60,612 nt of DNA from Oscillospiraceae bacterium (GTDB lineage: Bacteria > Bacillota > Clostridia > Oscillospirales > Oscillospiraceae), in assembly GCA_015068495.1 (NCBI GenBank), contig SVKL01000012.1:1-60612 (forward strand), written 5' to 3'. This document shows, piece after piece, positions 40,372 to 50,097 of the stretch. Position numbers and translations under genes: made by a program. Numbering within the stretch: position 1 is the stretch's first letter; the number at the start of each line of letters is the position of its first letter. The notes below the pieces were generated by a model that had not been told where the DNA came from, made no database searches, and saw nothing but the letters and a program-made list of their open reading frames with translations.

Positions 40372-43300
40372 ATGGAAGCGCTACTGAAAATTCTAAAAAC
40401 CATACCTGTGTATAATGCCGCGTTAAACACGCTGCTGGAGGGCCGCAATGCAGCCATCACAGGCATCGGTCAAATAAACCGCAGTCACATCATCGCAGGT
40501 CTTTATGCCCATACCGATGTGCCTATGGTCGTCATCTGTCAGGATGATATTGCCGCAAAGCGGCTTGCCGAAGAACTCAAGAATTTCTTGCAGATAGAAT
40601 GCCCTATTTTGCCGCCCCGTGAACTGACGCTATATGACAGTGCAGTGGTTTCCCGTGGCTGGGAGCAGAAACGGCTGCGCCAATTGTATGACCTGTCCTG
40701 TGGCAACACCCGCCTGCAGATTATGGCTTGGGACGCCCTGAGTCAACGCACTATCCCGCCAAGGGTGTTACACAAGGCAATCTTTTGCTTAGAGGTAGGT
40801 AATACCTACCCTATGGATGCGCTTTTAGAGCAATTGGCCAGCATTGGCTACAGCCATTGCGGTATGGTCGAAGGTCCCGGACAGTTTGCCGTCAGAGGCG
40901 GAATTGTGGACATTTACTCCCCCGCAGCAGAACTGCCCATCCGTGCGGAATTCTTCGGTGACGAGCTGGACACCATGGGGTATTTTGACCCCGACACCCA
41001 GCGAAGAACCGAAAACATTGAAAGTGTTATGATTCTGCCTGTCAGCGAAACACAGCCGCGGCTGCATCCTGACGGGCTTACCGGTCTGTGTGAGGACCTA
41101 TCCCAGTTGATTGCCCGTCAAAAAAGGCGGAAGCACCAAAACGAAAGTTTGATTCAAACCTTGGAAAAGGATTTGGAGAAATACCGAAACGGTGTTCAAA
41201 GCACTGCTTCTGACCGGTATATGTCCCTCATCTATCCGGAAAATGCCAACGCCCTTTCCTATCTGCCGGAGAATGCAATAGTCCTTTTGTGTGACCAAAA
41301 CAGCATACACCGGGCAGCGCGGAGCCGTGTTGAGGATGTGGGTATGCAGCTGGACAGTCTCCTGCAGAGCGGCTTTGTTGCAGGTGAATTGTGTGACTAT
41401 GTGAGCCAGTGGGAGGATTTCTGCGAGGATTTACAGCATCACCCGGTGTTATATCTGGATAGCTTTTCCGCCTCTGCTTATCCGGAAGCCTGTCCGCCGC
41501 ACCAGCTGCTGCCTATGACAGCAAAGCAGCTTCCCGGATACGGCGGCAATTTAGATACCGCCGCCAGCGATTTGCAGCACTATCAAAAGATGGATTTTTC
41601 CTGTCTTGTTTTGTGCGGTTCTCGCCGCAGAGCGGAGATTCTGCAGCAGATGCTCACAGAACGGGGACTTAATCCGCACCTGTTCATTCCCCTTATGGCT
41701 ATGCCTCAGGCAGGAGAGATTTTTCTGTGCGAAGGCACACTGCCTTTCGGTATGGAATATCCTTCCATTAAGCTTGCCGTTTTAACGGAAGGTCAGCTCA
41801 CAGGAAAAGCTGAAACTAAACGGAAGCCCGGCAAAGAATCAGCTACCAACCGGCAAAAGCTGAATTCCTTTACCGACCTAACCCCCGGAGATTTGGTGGT
41901 CCACGAAAACTACGGCATCGGACGTTTTGTGGCTATGGAGCAAATCAAGGTTGACAACGCCGTTAAAGACTATATTAAGATTGCCTACCAAGGCTCTGAT
42001 ACGCTGTTTGTACCTGCGACCCAGCTGGATATGGTCAGCAAATATATTGGCGGCGGTGGCGAGGATACCAATGTAAGACTCAACAAAATCGGCACAGACA
42101 CTTGGCAGAAGACCAAAGCAAAAGCCAAGAAAGCAGCCAAGGATATGGCCGGAGAGCTGATTCAGCTTTACGCTGCGCGCCGCAGACAGGAAGGCTTTGC
42201 CTTTGCTGCGGACTCCCCTTGGCAAAAGGAATTTGAAGACAATTTCCCCTACCCGGAAACCGACGACCAGCTTCGTTGCATTGGGGAAATCAAACGAGAT
42301 ATGGAATCCCCCGTTCCTATGGACAGACTTCTCTGCGGCGATGTGGGCTTCGGAAAAACGGAAGTTGCCCTGCGGGGCGTTATGAAGGCAATTATGGACG
42401 GCAAGCAGGTTGCCATCCTTGTGCCGACCACAGTTCTTGCTCAGCAACACTACCAAACTGCCGTTGCCCGGTTTCACGGCTTCCCTGTGAACATCGACGT
42501 GCTCAGCCGTTTCCGTACACCGGCGCAGCAAAATCGAACACTGCAAAACCTGCGTGCAGGACAGGTGGATTTGATCATCGGAACCCATAAGCTGCTGCAA
42601 AAAAGCGTGGAGTTTAAGGACTTGGGTCTTTTAGTTGTAGATGAAGAGCAGCGGTTTGGTGTTAGTCACAAAGAGCGGCTGAAAGAAATTTCAAAGGGTG
42701 TGGACGTGCTGACACTGTCTGCAACCCCCATCCCCCGCACGCTGAATATGGCCCTGTCCGGCATTCGGGATATGTCTACCATTGAGGAGCCGCCTGCAGA
42801 CCGGTATCCTGTGCAAACCTATGTGATGGAGCACAACAATGCCATTTTGGATGACGCAATTCGCAGAGAAATTGAACGAGGCGGGCAGGTGTACTACCTG
42901 CATAACCGCGTGGAAACCATAGACCGTTGCGCTGCTGCTCTGAAAAACCGTATTCCCGGCTTAAGCGTTGCTGTTGCCCACGGCAAAATGGGTGAGGATG
43001 CGCTGAGTGATGTGATGCGTTCTATGGCAAACGGTGAAATACAGGTATTGGTATGCACAACCATTATCGAAACCGGCTTGGATATTGCCAACGTCAACAC
43101 GCTGATTATTGAAAATGCCGATCGCTTTGGCTTGAGCCAGCTGCATCAGCTTCGGGGGCGTGTGGGACGTTCTACCCGCCACGCATACGCATACTTCACC
43201 TACCGTCCCGATAAATCCCTTACCGAGATTGCAGAGAAGCGGCTTGCGGCGATTCGGGACTTTGCCGAGTTCGGTTCCGGCTTCAAAATCGCTATGCGTG

Positions 43301-43884
43301 ATCTGGAAATTCGCGGCGCCGGTAACTTACTGGGCGCAGAGCAATCCGGGCATATGATGTCTGTGGGTTATGATATGTATCTCAAGCTGCTGGACGAAGC
43401 TGTTCTGGAGGAACGGGGCGAAAAGCCCAAAGAGCCGGACTGCACAGCTGATTTGAACGTAACTGCCAATGTGGATAAGGATTACGTCTCGCGGGGCGAA
43501 GAGCGAATGGACCTGTACCGACGTATGGCGGCAATCCGTACACAGGAGGATGCAGACGACCTGCTTGATGAGATTGTAGACCGCTACGGCGAGCCGCCGA
43601 AGGGTGTGCTGAATTTGATAGAAATCGCACTGCTGCGCGCCAACGCCCGTAATGCAGGTATCTGTGACATTCGTCAAAAAGCCGGCGAAGTACAGTTTAC
43701 AATGACAAATCTGAATTTTGAGGTTGTCAGTGCCCTTTGCAACGAACCAGACTATAAAAACCGGGTGCAGTTTATTGCATCGGCAAAAGAGCCCACGTTG
43801 CGGTTAAAGCTTGCTTCCGGTGTGGACAGTCTGCGTCAATCAAAGGTATTTATTGAACGATACAAGAAAATGCGTGATGTATAA
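40372..43884 (+). CDS. mfd: Transcription-repair coupling factor Mfd
   Basis: 1170-aa ATP-dependent translocase that removes RNA polymerase stalled at lesions and recruits UvrA. Order: UvrB-like N-terminal modules without helicase activity (about 1-330), D3 region, RNA-polymerase-interacting CarD-like domain ([23 protein letters not shown], about 500-522). Then come RecG-like motor domains with Walker [60 protein letters not shown], and [23 protein letters not shown], and a C-terminal TRCF domain. ATG at 40372 follows TTGAGGTG; the longer open frame starts before the hairpin and is not used. Works with UvrA and UvrB of this window. Confidence 0.97.
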   Translation: MEALLKILKTIPVYNAALNTLLEGRNAAITGIGQINRSHIIAGLYAHTDVPMVVICQDDIAAKRLAEELKNFLQIECPILPPRELTLYDSAVVSRGWEQKRLRQLYDLSCGNTRLQIMAWDALSQRTIPPRVLHKAIFCLEVGNTYPMDALLEQLASIGYSHCGMVEGPGQFAVRGGIVDIYSPAAELPIRAEFFGDELDTMGYFDPDTQRRTENIESVMILPVSETQPRLHPDGLTGLCEDLSQLIARQKRRKHQNESLIQTLEKDLEKYRNGVQSTASDRYMSLIYPENANALSYLPENAIVLLCDQNSIHRAARSRVEDVGMQLDSLLQSGFVAGELCDYVSQWEDFCEDLQHHPVLYLDSFSASAYPEACPPHQLLPMTAKQLPGYGGNLDTAASDLQHYQKMDFSCLVLCGSRRRAEILQQMLTERGLNPHLFIPLMAMPQAGEIFLCEGTLPFGMEYPSIKLAVLTEGQLTGKAETKRKPGKESATNRQKLNSFTDLTPGDLVVHENYGIGRFVAMEQIKVDNAVKDYIKIAYQGSDTLFVPATQLDMVSKYIGGGGEDTNVRLNKIGTDTWQKTKAKAKKAAKDMAGELIQLYAARRRQEGFAFAADSPWQKEFEDNFPYPETDDQLRCIGEIKRDMESPVPMDRLLCGDVGFGKTEVALRGVMKAIMDGKQVAILVPTTVLAQQHYQTAVARFHGFPVNIDVLSRFRTPAQQNRTLQNLRAGQVDLIIGTHKLLQKSVEFKDLGLLVVDEEQRFGVSHKERLKEISKGVDVLTLSATPIPRTLNMALSGIRDMSTIEEPPADRYPVQTYVMEHNNAILDDAIRREIERGGQVYYLHNRVETIDRCAAALKNRIPGLSVAVAHGKMGEDALSDVMRSMANGEIQVLVCTTIIETGLDIANVNTLIIENADRFGLSQLHQLRGRVGRSTRHAYAYFTYRPDKSLTEIAEKRLAAIRDFAEFGSGFKIAMRDLEIRGAGNLLGAEQSGHMMSVGYDMYLKLLDEAVLEERGEKPKEPDCTADLNVTANVDKDYVSRGEERMDLYRRMAAIRTQEDADDLLDEIVDRYGEPPKGVLNLIEIALLRANARNAGICDIRQKAGEVQFTMTNLNFEVVSALCNEPDYKNRVQFIASAKEPTLRLKLASGVDSLRQSKVFIERYKKMRDV

Positions 43885-43903
43885 CATCACGCATTTTCTT
43901 TTA
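43866..43903. terminator. Terminator containing the mfd stop codon
   Basis: gaaaatgcgtgatgt (43866-43880) pairs with acatcacgcattttc (43884-43898), then TTTT. The mfd stop codon is in the loop and second arm, and the last codons of the convergent DUF1934 gene also lie here. Confidence 0.8.
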
Positions 43904-44318
43904 CTTGAATATCCAAATGGTAAGCAATCTCACCGGCGGCATCGTGCTCAACCTCAATGTTATAGCGCAAATCAATCACGCCGCCCGCTTCGGTAATGTC
44001 TGCAACAATCCGCGTGGCGCTTACAGTAAGCATAAGGGTGCCAAACTCCATTCGATACAAAGAATCGTGTGACTCTCCCTCCCTGAAAATCATTTGGGAA
44101 TTGAGCTTGCCGTCTCTTGTGAGGGTTACCGTCTTGCCTTGTACCTCAATGGTGGTGTTCACACCCTGCAAGCCGGTTAAATCCGTCTCCTCGTAATGGA
44201 GCCTCCAGCCGCCTGCAATGTCTTCCAGCGTGCCCTCCGTGACCAGTTCAATCACATCCGGCTCCTGTCCAATATAATTCTGCTGTCCGCGTATGGACAG
44301 CACCACTGTCTTTTTCAT
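43887..44318 (-). CDS. DUF1934 (YwiB-like) beta-barrel protein
   Basis: 143 aa. Reads as an all-beta protein of the DUF1934/YwiB family, which has a lipocalin-like barrel in known structures and no assigned function. Key parts: VVLSIRGQQNYIGQEPDVIELVTEG at the start, YEETDLTGLQGVNTTIEVQGKTVTLTRDG (about 42-70), SQMIFREGESHDSLY, MEFGTLMLTVSATRI, and a C-terminal hairpin. Third gene of murC-ddl-DUF1934, overlapping ddl by 4 nt. Confidence 0.88.
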   Translation of the reverse strand: MKKTVVLSIRGQQNYIGQEPDVIELVTEGTLEDIAGGWRLHYEETDLTGLQGVNTTIEVQGKTVTLTRDGKLNSQMIFREGESHDSLYRMEFGTLMLTVSATRIVADITEAGGVIDLRYNIEVEHDAAGEIAYHLDIQVKENA

Positions 44319-45385
44319 ACGGAAGCCTCCATGGCCATAGTGAGCAGCTGGTCTATCAATTCACCAAAGGGAATTCCGCTGGCTGCAAACAATTTCGGAT
44401 ACATAGAAATAGAGGTAAAGCCGGGAATCGTGTTGATTTCGTTAAACACAACGCGGCTGTCACTGTAGGTTACAAAAAAATCCACGCGGCTCATACCCTG
44501 ACACCCAATTGCGCGATAAATACGCACTGCCATCTCCCGCAATTGCTCAGCAACCGACTCGGAGATCCGCGCCGGAATGTAGGCAACGGATGTATCGCTT
44601 GTATATTTGGCATCGTAATCATAGAATTCCGCGCCTGCGTCAATCTCGCCGACCACAGAGGCAACAGGGCTGTTATTGCCCATAACCGCTACCTCCACCT
44701 CACGTCCGTGGATGAATTCCTCCACAAGGATTTTCTCATCATATGTGCCGGCGTGGAAAAGGGCAGCTTTTAACGCTTCCCGGGAATTAACCTTCGACAC
44801 TCCAACAGAGGAGCCTGTTCCAGCGGGCTTTACAAATACGGGATAGTTGAATTTATCCTCAATTTTGCCCAAAACGTCCTCCATACGGCTCTGAACATCG
44901 CTGTTTCTTACCAGCAGCCAAGCCGCCTGGGGAATCTGCGCGTTGTCTGCCACAAGCTTGGTTAATGTCTTATCCATAGCGATTGCAGAAGCTGACAAAT
45001 GGGGACCGACATAAGGGATTCCTGCCATCTGCAGCAGTCCCTGCATGGCGCCGTCCTCGCCGTTTTGTCCGTGTAAAACCGGAAACACCACATCAATCAT
45101 CTCATAATCCACGTGGTCGTCTGCAAAGCACAGCAGCCCCTGACCGCGGACGGGAGAAATCAACGCGCGGCGGTTATCGGGGTGATTTTCCCACTGCCCG
45201 GTAGGCAAAAGGGAGTAATCCGTACCGCCGTAAAGTATCCACTGCCCCGCCTTTGTAATGCCCACCGGAAGAACACGGTACTTCTGCGTGTCCATATTAT
45301 TCAGCACCGCTTCTGCAGAGCGCAAGGAAATCTCGTGCTCGGGACTGATGCCGCCAAAAAGAACGCAAACATTTAACTTACGCAT
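44315..45385 (-). CDS. ddl: D-alanine--D-alanine ligase
   Basis: 356-aa ATP-grasp enzyme making the D-Ala-D-Ala dipeptide of the wall precursor. Motifs: LFGGISPEHEISLRSA (about 8-23), VFPVLHGQNGEDGAMQGLLQMAGIPYVG (about 92-119), VFVKPAGTGSSVGVSKV, EEFIHGREVEVAVMG, the omega loop YDYDAKYTSD, and FVTYSDSRVVFNEINTIPGFT. The Tyr in YDYDAKY marks the D-Ala:D-Ala type rather than the D-Ala:D-lactate type, so vancomycin resistance is not predicted from this gene. ATG at 45385 has TTGAGGCG upstream. 16 nt after murC. Confidence 0.96.
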   Translation of the reverse strand: MRKLNVCVLFGGISPEHEISLRSAEAVLNNMDTQKYRVLPVGITKAGQWILYGGTDYSLLPTGQWENHPDNRRALISPVRGQGLLCFADDHVDYEMIDVVFPVLHGQNGEDGAMQGLLQMAGIPYVGPHLSASAIAMDKTLTKLVADNAQIPQAAWLLVRNSDVQSRMEDVLGKIEDKFNYPVFVKPAGTGSSVGVSKVNSREALKAALFHAGTYDEKILVEEFIHGREVEVAVMGNNSPVASVVGEIDAGAEFYDYDAKYTSDTSVAYIPARISESVAEQLREMAVRIYRAIGCQGMSRVDFFVTYSDSRVVFNEINTIPGFTSISMYPKLFAASGIPFGELIDQLLTMAMEASV

Positions 45386-45401
45386 AGTACGCCTCAATTC
45401 A

Positions 45402-46760
45402 TTATTTTAGTAACGCTTCTCCTGCGCGGAAGATATCTCCGGCGCCAATGGTCAGCACCACATCGCCGTCCCGAAGCGTTTTCCGCAAAAACTCTGTTAC
45501 CTGCGGAAGCGTTTGGCAATAAACCGAATTGGGTATTTCCTTTTGCAGGTCCGCTGATGAGATACCAATCAAATTCTGTTCTCTGGCAGCGTAAATCTCG
45601 GCAAGCACTACCAAATCCGGCTTTTTGAGCTCACGGACAAAATCAGCGAACAGCGCCTTTGTGCGGGTATAAGTATGGGGTTGGAACGCCACGATTAAGC
45701 GCTTATAATCCATTAAGCGCACCGCTTCAATGGTTGCAGACAGCTCATCGGGATGATGGGCATAATCATCGTAGACATCTGCGCCGTGGTAGCTTCCCTT
45801 ATACTGCAGCCGACGTTCCGCACCGCAGAAGCCGGAAAGCCCGATTGACACAGCCTCGCCGGGAATTCCCAACAGCCACGCTGTACCTGCTGCGGCCAAT
45901 GCATTCATTGCATTATGCCGGCCCAACACCTGCAAATCCAAGTGGCAGTAGGGTTTACCGTCGCAAATCACGTCAAAATGACGCCAATCTGCGCAGATAT
46001 TTTCACCGTGTATACGGTTACCCGTGCGGAATCCAAAGGTAACATAGTCCAAATCCTTCAAAGCTTCCGCTACGTGGGGGTCATCTCCGTTTGCAATAAC
46101 ACCGCCGGAAGAAAGAGTTGCAAATTCCCGGAAGGATTTCTGCACATCCGCCAAATCCTTAAAGTAGTCCAAATGATCTGCTTCAATATTCAAAATCACT
46201 GCCAGAGTCGGCGCAAAATTCAAGAACGAATCACAGTATTCACAGCTTTCCAGCAAAATCGTGTCGCCCTTACCTACCCGATGTCCGGCCCGGAGCAAAG
46301 GCAGGTGGCCACCGATCATCACGGTGGGGTCCCAAGCTGCAGCCATTAAGATATGGGTCAGCATAGAGGTTGTGGTTGTCTTGCCGTGGGTGCCTGCAAC
46401 ACATACTGCATTTTGGTAGGCACGCATAATCACACCCCAAGCCTGTGCCCGTTCAAACACAGGAATGCCGGCGCTGCGGGCAGCTGCAATCTCCGGATTA
46501 TCATTATGCACCGCGGCTGTCCGAATTACACACTCAGCGCCGCAAATGTTTTCTCCCTGATGGCCGATATAAACCGGTATCCCCTTGGCAACCAGCTCTT
46601 CGGTGGAAGCAGTAACGCTCATATCAGAGCCTGTCACCACCATTCCCATTCCTTGCAGAACTAACCCCAGCGGACGCATAGACACACCGCCGATACCAAC
46701 CAGATGAACCCGGCGGCCGGGCTGCAAGTAGGAACGCAATTCCTCGCTTCTATTATTCAT
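45402..46760 (-). CDS. murC: UDP-N-acetylmuramate--L-alanine ligase
   Basis: 452-aa ATP-dependent Mur ligase that adds L-Ala to UDP-MurNAc in the cytoplasm. Rossmann start VHLVGIGGVSMRPLGLVLQGMG (about 19-40), P-loop CVAGTHGKTTTTSML (about 119-133), LLESCEYCDSFLNFAPTLAVILNIEADHLDYF (metal and substrate residues), LGRHNAMNALAAAGTA, and the C-terminal VYDDYAHHPDELSATI domain. First gene of the murC-ddl-DUF1934 operon. Confidence 0.96.
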   Translation of the reverse strand: MNNRSEELRSYLQPGRRVHLVGIGGVSMRPLGLVLQGMGMVVTGSDMSVTASTEELVAKGIPVYIGHQGENICGAECVIRTAAVHNDNPEIAAARSAGIPVFERAQAWGVIMRAYQNAVCVAGTHGKTTTTSMLTHILMAAAWDPTVMIGGHLPLLRAGHRVGKGDTILLESCEYCDSFLNFAPTLAVILNIEADHLDYFKDLADVQKSFREFATLSSGGVIANGDDPHVAEALKDLDYVTFGFRTGNRIHGENICADWRHFDVICDGKPYCHLDLQVLGRHNAMNALAAAGTAWLLGIPGEAVSIGLSGFCGAERRLQYKGSYHGADVYDDYAHHPDELSATIEAVRLMDYKRLIVAFQPHTYTRTKALFADFVRELKKPDLVVLAEIYAAREQNLIGISSADLQKEIPNSVYCQTLPQVTEFLRKTLRDGDVVLTIGAGDIFRAGEALLK

Positions 46761-46838
46761 TCAGGCTAACACCTCGAATCAAAGAATAATTGACCTTAAC
46801 CATATTATTGTATTACAAATTGCAACTTTTTACAACCT

Positions 46839-47996
46839 TTATTTTACAGGCTCTGCAATGCGGTAAACGCGGAAATGCAAAAGCAGCATACATAGCAGAA
46901 CGCCTATCAGCACCAAGGGCATACAGCTGATACCGACCCAGTCCACAAGCAGGCCAAACAGCGGCGGAATAAAGCATGTACCGGCATAAAAGCTCGCCAT
47001 TTCCACGCCAATAATCGCCTGACTTCTCTCCCTGCCGAATCTTTGGGGCGTAGCGTGAATAATGCAGGGAAAAATCGGCGCGCAGCCGACACCCGTCACT
47101 GTGAAGCCAACCATTGTGAGGAATTCCCACCGGGACACCAGCATCATTAAAAGACCTGCCAGCACCGTCCCCATACCGATGTACGCCAAATGCTTGTCGC
47201 TAACGCGGAATGTAACAAAACCGCTGACAGCACGCCCAACAACAATGCCTGTATAGTACATTGCGGCAAGCCCCGCTGCCCGTTCCTTGGAAAGTCCCAT
47301 ATGCAACACAAGATAGCTGCTTGCCCAGTGACCTGTGATTGCCTCCACTGCGCTGTAGCACAGAAAGACCAGTAAAATTTCGATTACACCCGGAATTTTA
47401 ATCACCTGCGTTAAGGGTATCGGTGTGTAGTCTTCAATCTGCTGACCTACATTTTGTTTCCATTTGGGAATACTGATAAGGGTAATAGCCGTTAGTACAA
47501 TCTGGAAAAAAGCTATGTAAAGGTAACCCATATTCCAAATTTGTCCGCCAGTAAGCACAGCGCCCATCACATACGGTCCAATAGCCGCTCCTACGCCCCA
47601 CATACAATGCAGCCAGCTCATATGGCGGCTGGCATAGTTACTGGCAACGTAGTTATTCAGCCCTGTGTCCACGCTTCCTGCGCCCAAACCGTAGGGAATT
47701 GCCCAGACGCACAGATGCCAGAATCGGTTGCTGAACGCAAAGCCCAAAAGCGCAACCGCCGTCAATGCAACACTAACAGCTGTAACCTTTCCTGTTCCGA
47801 ACCGGCTGTTGACCCGGTCAGAGAGCAGACTGGAAATCACAGTAAATCCGGCAATCAGTAACGAAACAATTCCCATATAGGAAACAGGTGTTTGAAATTG
47901 TGTTGAAATCACCGGCCACGCAGAACCCAAAAGGGCATCCGGCAGGCCAAGACTGATAAAAGCAAGATAAATCAGCAGTAGCAGCAAATGGGTCAT
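46839..47996 (-). CDS. MFS transporter
   Basis: 385-aa, 12-segment major facilitator. LPDALLGSAWPVISTQF in helix 1 and the loop motif SDRVNSRFGTGKV (about 60-72, the MFS motif A position) are typical. IPYGLGAGSVDTGLNNYVASNYASRHMSWLHCMWGVGAAIGPY in helices 4-5 resembles the FucP/sugar or uncharacterised branch. The substrate cannot be assigned. AGGAGG precedes the ATG by 6 nt. It has a single-gene transcript. Confidence 0.87.
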   Translation of the reverse strand: MTHLLLLLIYLAFISLGLPDALLGSAWPVISTQFQTPVSYMGIVSLLIAGFTVISSLLSDRVNSRFGTGKVTAVSVALTAVALLGFAFSNRFWHLCVWAIPYGLGAGSVDTGLNNYVASNYASRHMSWLHCMWGVGAAIGPYVMGAVLTGGQIWNMGYLYIAFFQIVLTAITLISIPKWKQNVGQQIEDYTPIPLTQVIKIPGVIEILLVFLCYSAVEAITGHWASSYLVLHMGLSKERAAGLAAMYYTGIVVGRAVSGFVTFRVSDKHLAYIGMGTVLAGLLMMLVSRWEFLTMVGFTVTGVGCAPIFPCIIHATPQRFGRERSQAIIGVEMASFYAGTCFIPPLFGLLVDWVGISCMPLVLIGVLLCMLLLHFRVYRIAEPVK

Positions 47997-48064
47997 GGTA
48001 TATCCTCCTGTTTATATGAACTTTATACCACAATTCCCCAAAAAAGTCCACAGTTAACCCCAAT

Positions 48065-48793
48065 TCAGCCGTGCAAATTCGCCACTACATCTCTCGTCAC
48101 CGATACCACCTTGCTATATCCCCTTGCATAGTGTCTGGGATAGAGATACTGGGTCTGTCTGGGCAGCAGCACCGGCACTTGCACCATATAGGTTATGCCG
48201 CCCATATACACATCCGGCGGTGAGAGCCAGGACTTATAGTATACGCATACATTGCGCAGAATTTCGTCGGTCATATTGGTTACAACAATTGTGCCCATCG
48301 CTTTGTCTGTTACGCAGATATCAGATGCGCCGTTTCCGAGCTGTCCAAGCCATTGCCAGCCTTTGATTGCTGTAGCCGCCTCTTTTCGGTAGGCATAGCC
48401 GTTTTGCTCCAAAATCACCACCGTAGACTTAGGCGGAATATGGTCACCTGCAAATATATAACATACTTCATCCCACTTAAGCTCTATATGCACTTTGAAA
48501 ATCTCCCTGTCACTGCTGTTGTATATATGCAGCGCAGCAACATTTGTAACCTCTCTGTCCGTTCCATCCTCCCAGAAAGGGCCCTCATAGGATGATAAAT
48601 CCTGCGCAATCAGGGATGTTCCGGGAATCATTGCAGGAAACATCACCGTATTGGTTATTTCTGCAGAAGGTTGTGCTGCAAGCAAATCATCCGTCGCCGT
48701 CTTCTGCCACACACTCTCTGCAGAAATATACAAAATACCGGCTGCAAGCACACTCCCCAATGTACCCAATACCAACAACAAGGTTCTTCTCAT
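48065..48793 (-). CDS. Membrane-anchored protein of unknown function (FxLYD-like domain)
   Basis: 242 aa. One N-terminal transmembrane helix (MRRTLLLVLGTLGSVLAAGILYISA, about 1-25) places the rest outside the membrane. The exported part contains a beta-rich segment (AALHIYNSSDREIFKVHIEL, then CYIFAGDHIPPKSTVVILEQNG, about 85-135). It resembles FxLYD-type domains in which IPPKS sets a strand boundary. A second similar strand set follows (TIVVTNMTDEILRNVCVYYK, then VQVPVLLPRQTQYLYPRHYARG). I recognise no enzyme motif. ATG at 48793 follows GGGAGA; an earlier ATG would include that site. Isolated between the MFS gene and tRNA-Gly. Confidence 0.7.
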   Translation of the reverse strand: MRRTLLLVLGTLGSVLAAGILYISAESVWQKTATDDLLAAQPSAEITNTVMFPAMIPGTSLIAQDLSSYEGPFWEDGTDREVTNVAALHIYNSSDREIFKVHIELKWDEVCYIFAGDHIPPKSTVVILEQNGYAYRKEAATAIKGWQWLGQLGNGASDICVTDKAMGTIVVTNMTDEILRNVCVYYKSWLSPPDVYMGGITYMVQVPVLLPRQTQYLYPRHYARGYSKVVSVTRDVVANLHG

Positions 48794-48950
48794 GGCAATC
48801 TCCCACCGCAAACTGTCATATTGACCCCACCCTTTTCATAACATATTCCTATTATATGCACAAAAAATTGGGAACAAAGGAAAATGCTGACATAGAAGCC
48901 GCAAAACCTTTAGACATTCTCCATAGGATTTCTGCTAAAGGAAGAAGAAA

Positions 48951-48978
48951 AAAGAAAAACCCGTATAGGTTTTTCTTT
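48951..48978. terminator. Unassigned terminator-like hairpin in the 48794-49072 gap
   Basis: aaagaaaaacc (48951-48961) pairs with ggtttttcttt (48968-48978). No gene ending here is convincing. The gap otherwise holds the tRNA-Gly terminator and AT-rich promoter sequence. Confidence 0.45.
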
Positions 48979-49042
48979 CTTTAAGTATTTTCATGGCGAG
49001 AATTTAATTGGATTGTCAACCAAAGCTTTCGCATAAAAAAAC

Positions 49043-49066
49043 AAGGAGATGCAAAAGCATCTCCTT
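49043..49066 (-). terminator. Terminator after tRNA-Gly(GCC)
   Basis: aaggagatgc (49043-49052), loop aaaa, gcatctcctt (49057-49066), then a run of T on the minus strand. Confidence 0.9.
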
Positions 49067-49072
49067 ATTTTA

Positions 49073-49148
49073 TGGAGCGGGTGACGAGGCTCGAACTCGC
49101 TACCTCCACCTTGGCAAGGTGGCGCTCTACCAGATGAGCTACACCCGC
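49073..49148 (-). tRNA. tRNA-Gly(GCC)
   Basis: Minus-strand cloverleaf: acceptor GCGGGTG (49148-49142) pairs with CACCCGC (49083-49077), D arm with CTCATCTGGTAGAG, anticodon loop with GCC, T arm GCGAG-TTCGAGC-CTCGT, and an encoded CCA (49075-49073). Confidence 0.96.
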
Positions 49149-49160
49149 GGAACAAGAGGT

Positions 49161-49188
49161 ATTATAGCAGATTTCCAAAAGAAGTCAA
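49161..49188 (-). promoter_or_regulatory. Promoter of tRNA-Gly
   Basis: Minus strand TTGACT (49183-49188), 16-bp spacer, extended TGCTATAAT (-10 at 49161-49166). Confidence 0.85.
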
Positions 49189-49225
49189 GCCTTTTTTCAA
49201 AAAAACTGCTCCCTCCTGTAAAATT

Positions 49226-50089
49226 TTATAATGCATCCTTGGAGTAACAGGAAAATCCATCGCCCAAAACCTGATGCGCCTCCTGTACAATGACAAAGGC
49301 ATTGGGATCGTTTTCCGCAACCAGTCGTTTTAAGTCTGCCAGCTGTTGCTTTCTCACGGCTGTGAGAACAACTTTAGTCTGTACCCCTGTGTATGATCCC
49401 TCTCCGTGAAGAAAGGTAACTCCCCTGCCCAGTTCATCAGATATGGCCTTTGCAACTTTATCGTATTCCTTAGTAATAACAAGGGCAACTTTTGAATAGT
49501 CAAAACGGTAGACCACTGCATCAATCACCTGTCCGGTCAAAAACACCGCAACTCCGCTATAAAGCGCCACCTCAATATTGCGGAAAACAATGCCGGAAAG
49601 CACCACCACAAAGGCATCAAAGCAAATGGTAATATACCCGATAGGGATATGCTGATAACGAAGCTTCAGCAAACGAACCACAATATCCGAGCCGCCTGTG
49701 GACACACCGGTGGTAAACACCAGCCCCAATCCCGCGCCGCAAATGACACCGCCATACAGTGCGCCGATTAACGGCTCTGTCTCCGGCACAGGAATTACAG
49801 AAAATACATCTATGAAGACCGTCGACAAAATCATTCCAAGCAGTGATCCAATAAAAAAGCGCTTACTGAGCTTCCGAATCGCCAGCGCAAACAACGGCAG
49901 ATTCATAATTGCTGTAAACAGACCAACACTGCCACCGCCAAGCACACGCACAAGAATCATTGCAAGGCCGGACAAGCCGCCGGCATTTAGGTCATTGGGG
50001 ACTAGGAACAGGTTAAAGCCTATGCCAAGCACCCCGCAACCGACTGTGATTTTCAGTATATCATAGAGGTATTTACCGGTTTTTCCCAT
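49226..50089 (-). CDS. YitT family membrane protein (DUF161/DUF2179)
   Basis: 287 aa. Five or six transmembrane segments carry the repeated YitT motif (GIGFNLFLVPNDLNAGGLSGLAMI at about 22-45 and TTGVSTGGSDIVVRLLK near 125). The soluble C-terminal DUF2179 domain is about 205-287 (LGRGVTFLHGEGSYTGVQTKVVLTAV). Function is unknown; broad in Firmicutes, often several paralogues per genome. It starts 8 nt after the topoisomerase A subunit stop and probably ends that operon. Confidence 0.88.
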   Translation of the reverse strand: MGKTGKYLYDILKITVGCGVLGIGFNLFLVPNDLNAGGLSGLAMILVRVLGGGSVGLFTAIMNLPLFALAIRKLSKRFFIGSLLGMILSTVFIDVFSVIPVPETEPLIGALYGGVICGAGLGLVFTTGVSTGGSDIVVRLLKLRYQHIPIGYITICFDAFVVVLSGIVFRNIEVALYSGVAVFLTGQVIDAVVYRFDYSKVALVITKEYDKVAKAISDELGRGVTFLHGEGSYTGVQTKVVLTAVRKQQLADLKRLVAENDPNAFVIVQEAHQVLGDGFSCYSKDAL

Positions 50090-50097
50090 AAATTCTC

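Noticed and set aside
44315..45385. Ddl as a vancomycin-resistance type ligase
   Set aside because: The omega-loop YDYDAKY and absence of vanH/vanX neighbours indicate the ordinary D-Ala-D-Ala enzyme.
48835..48984. Short Lys-rich open frame ending in the hairpin at 48951
   Set aside because: No ribosome binding site, its last codons are the terminator-like hairpin, and composition is that of AT-rich spacer.
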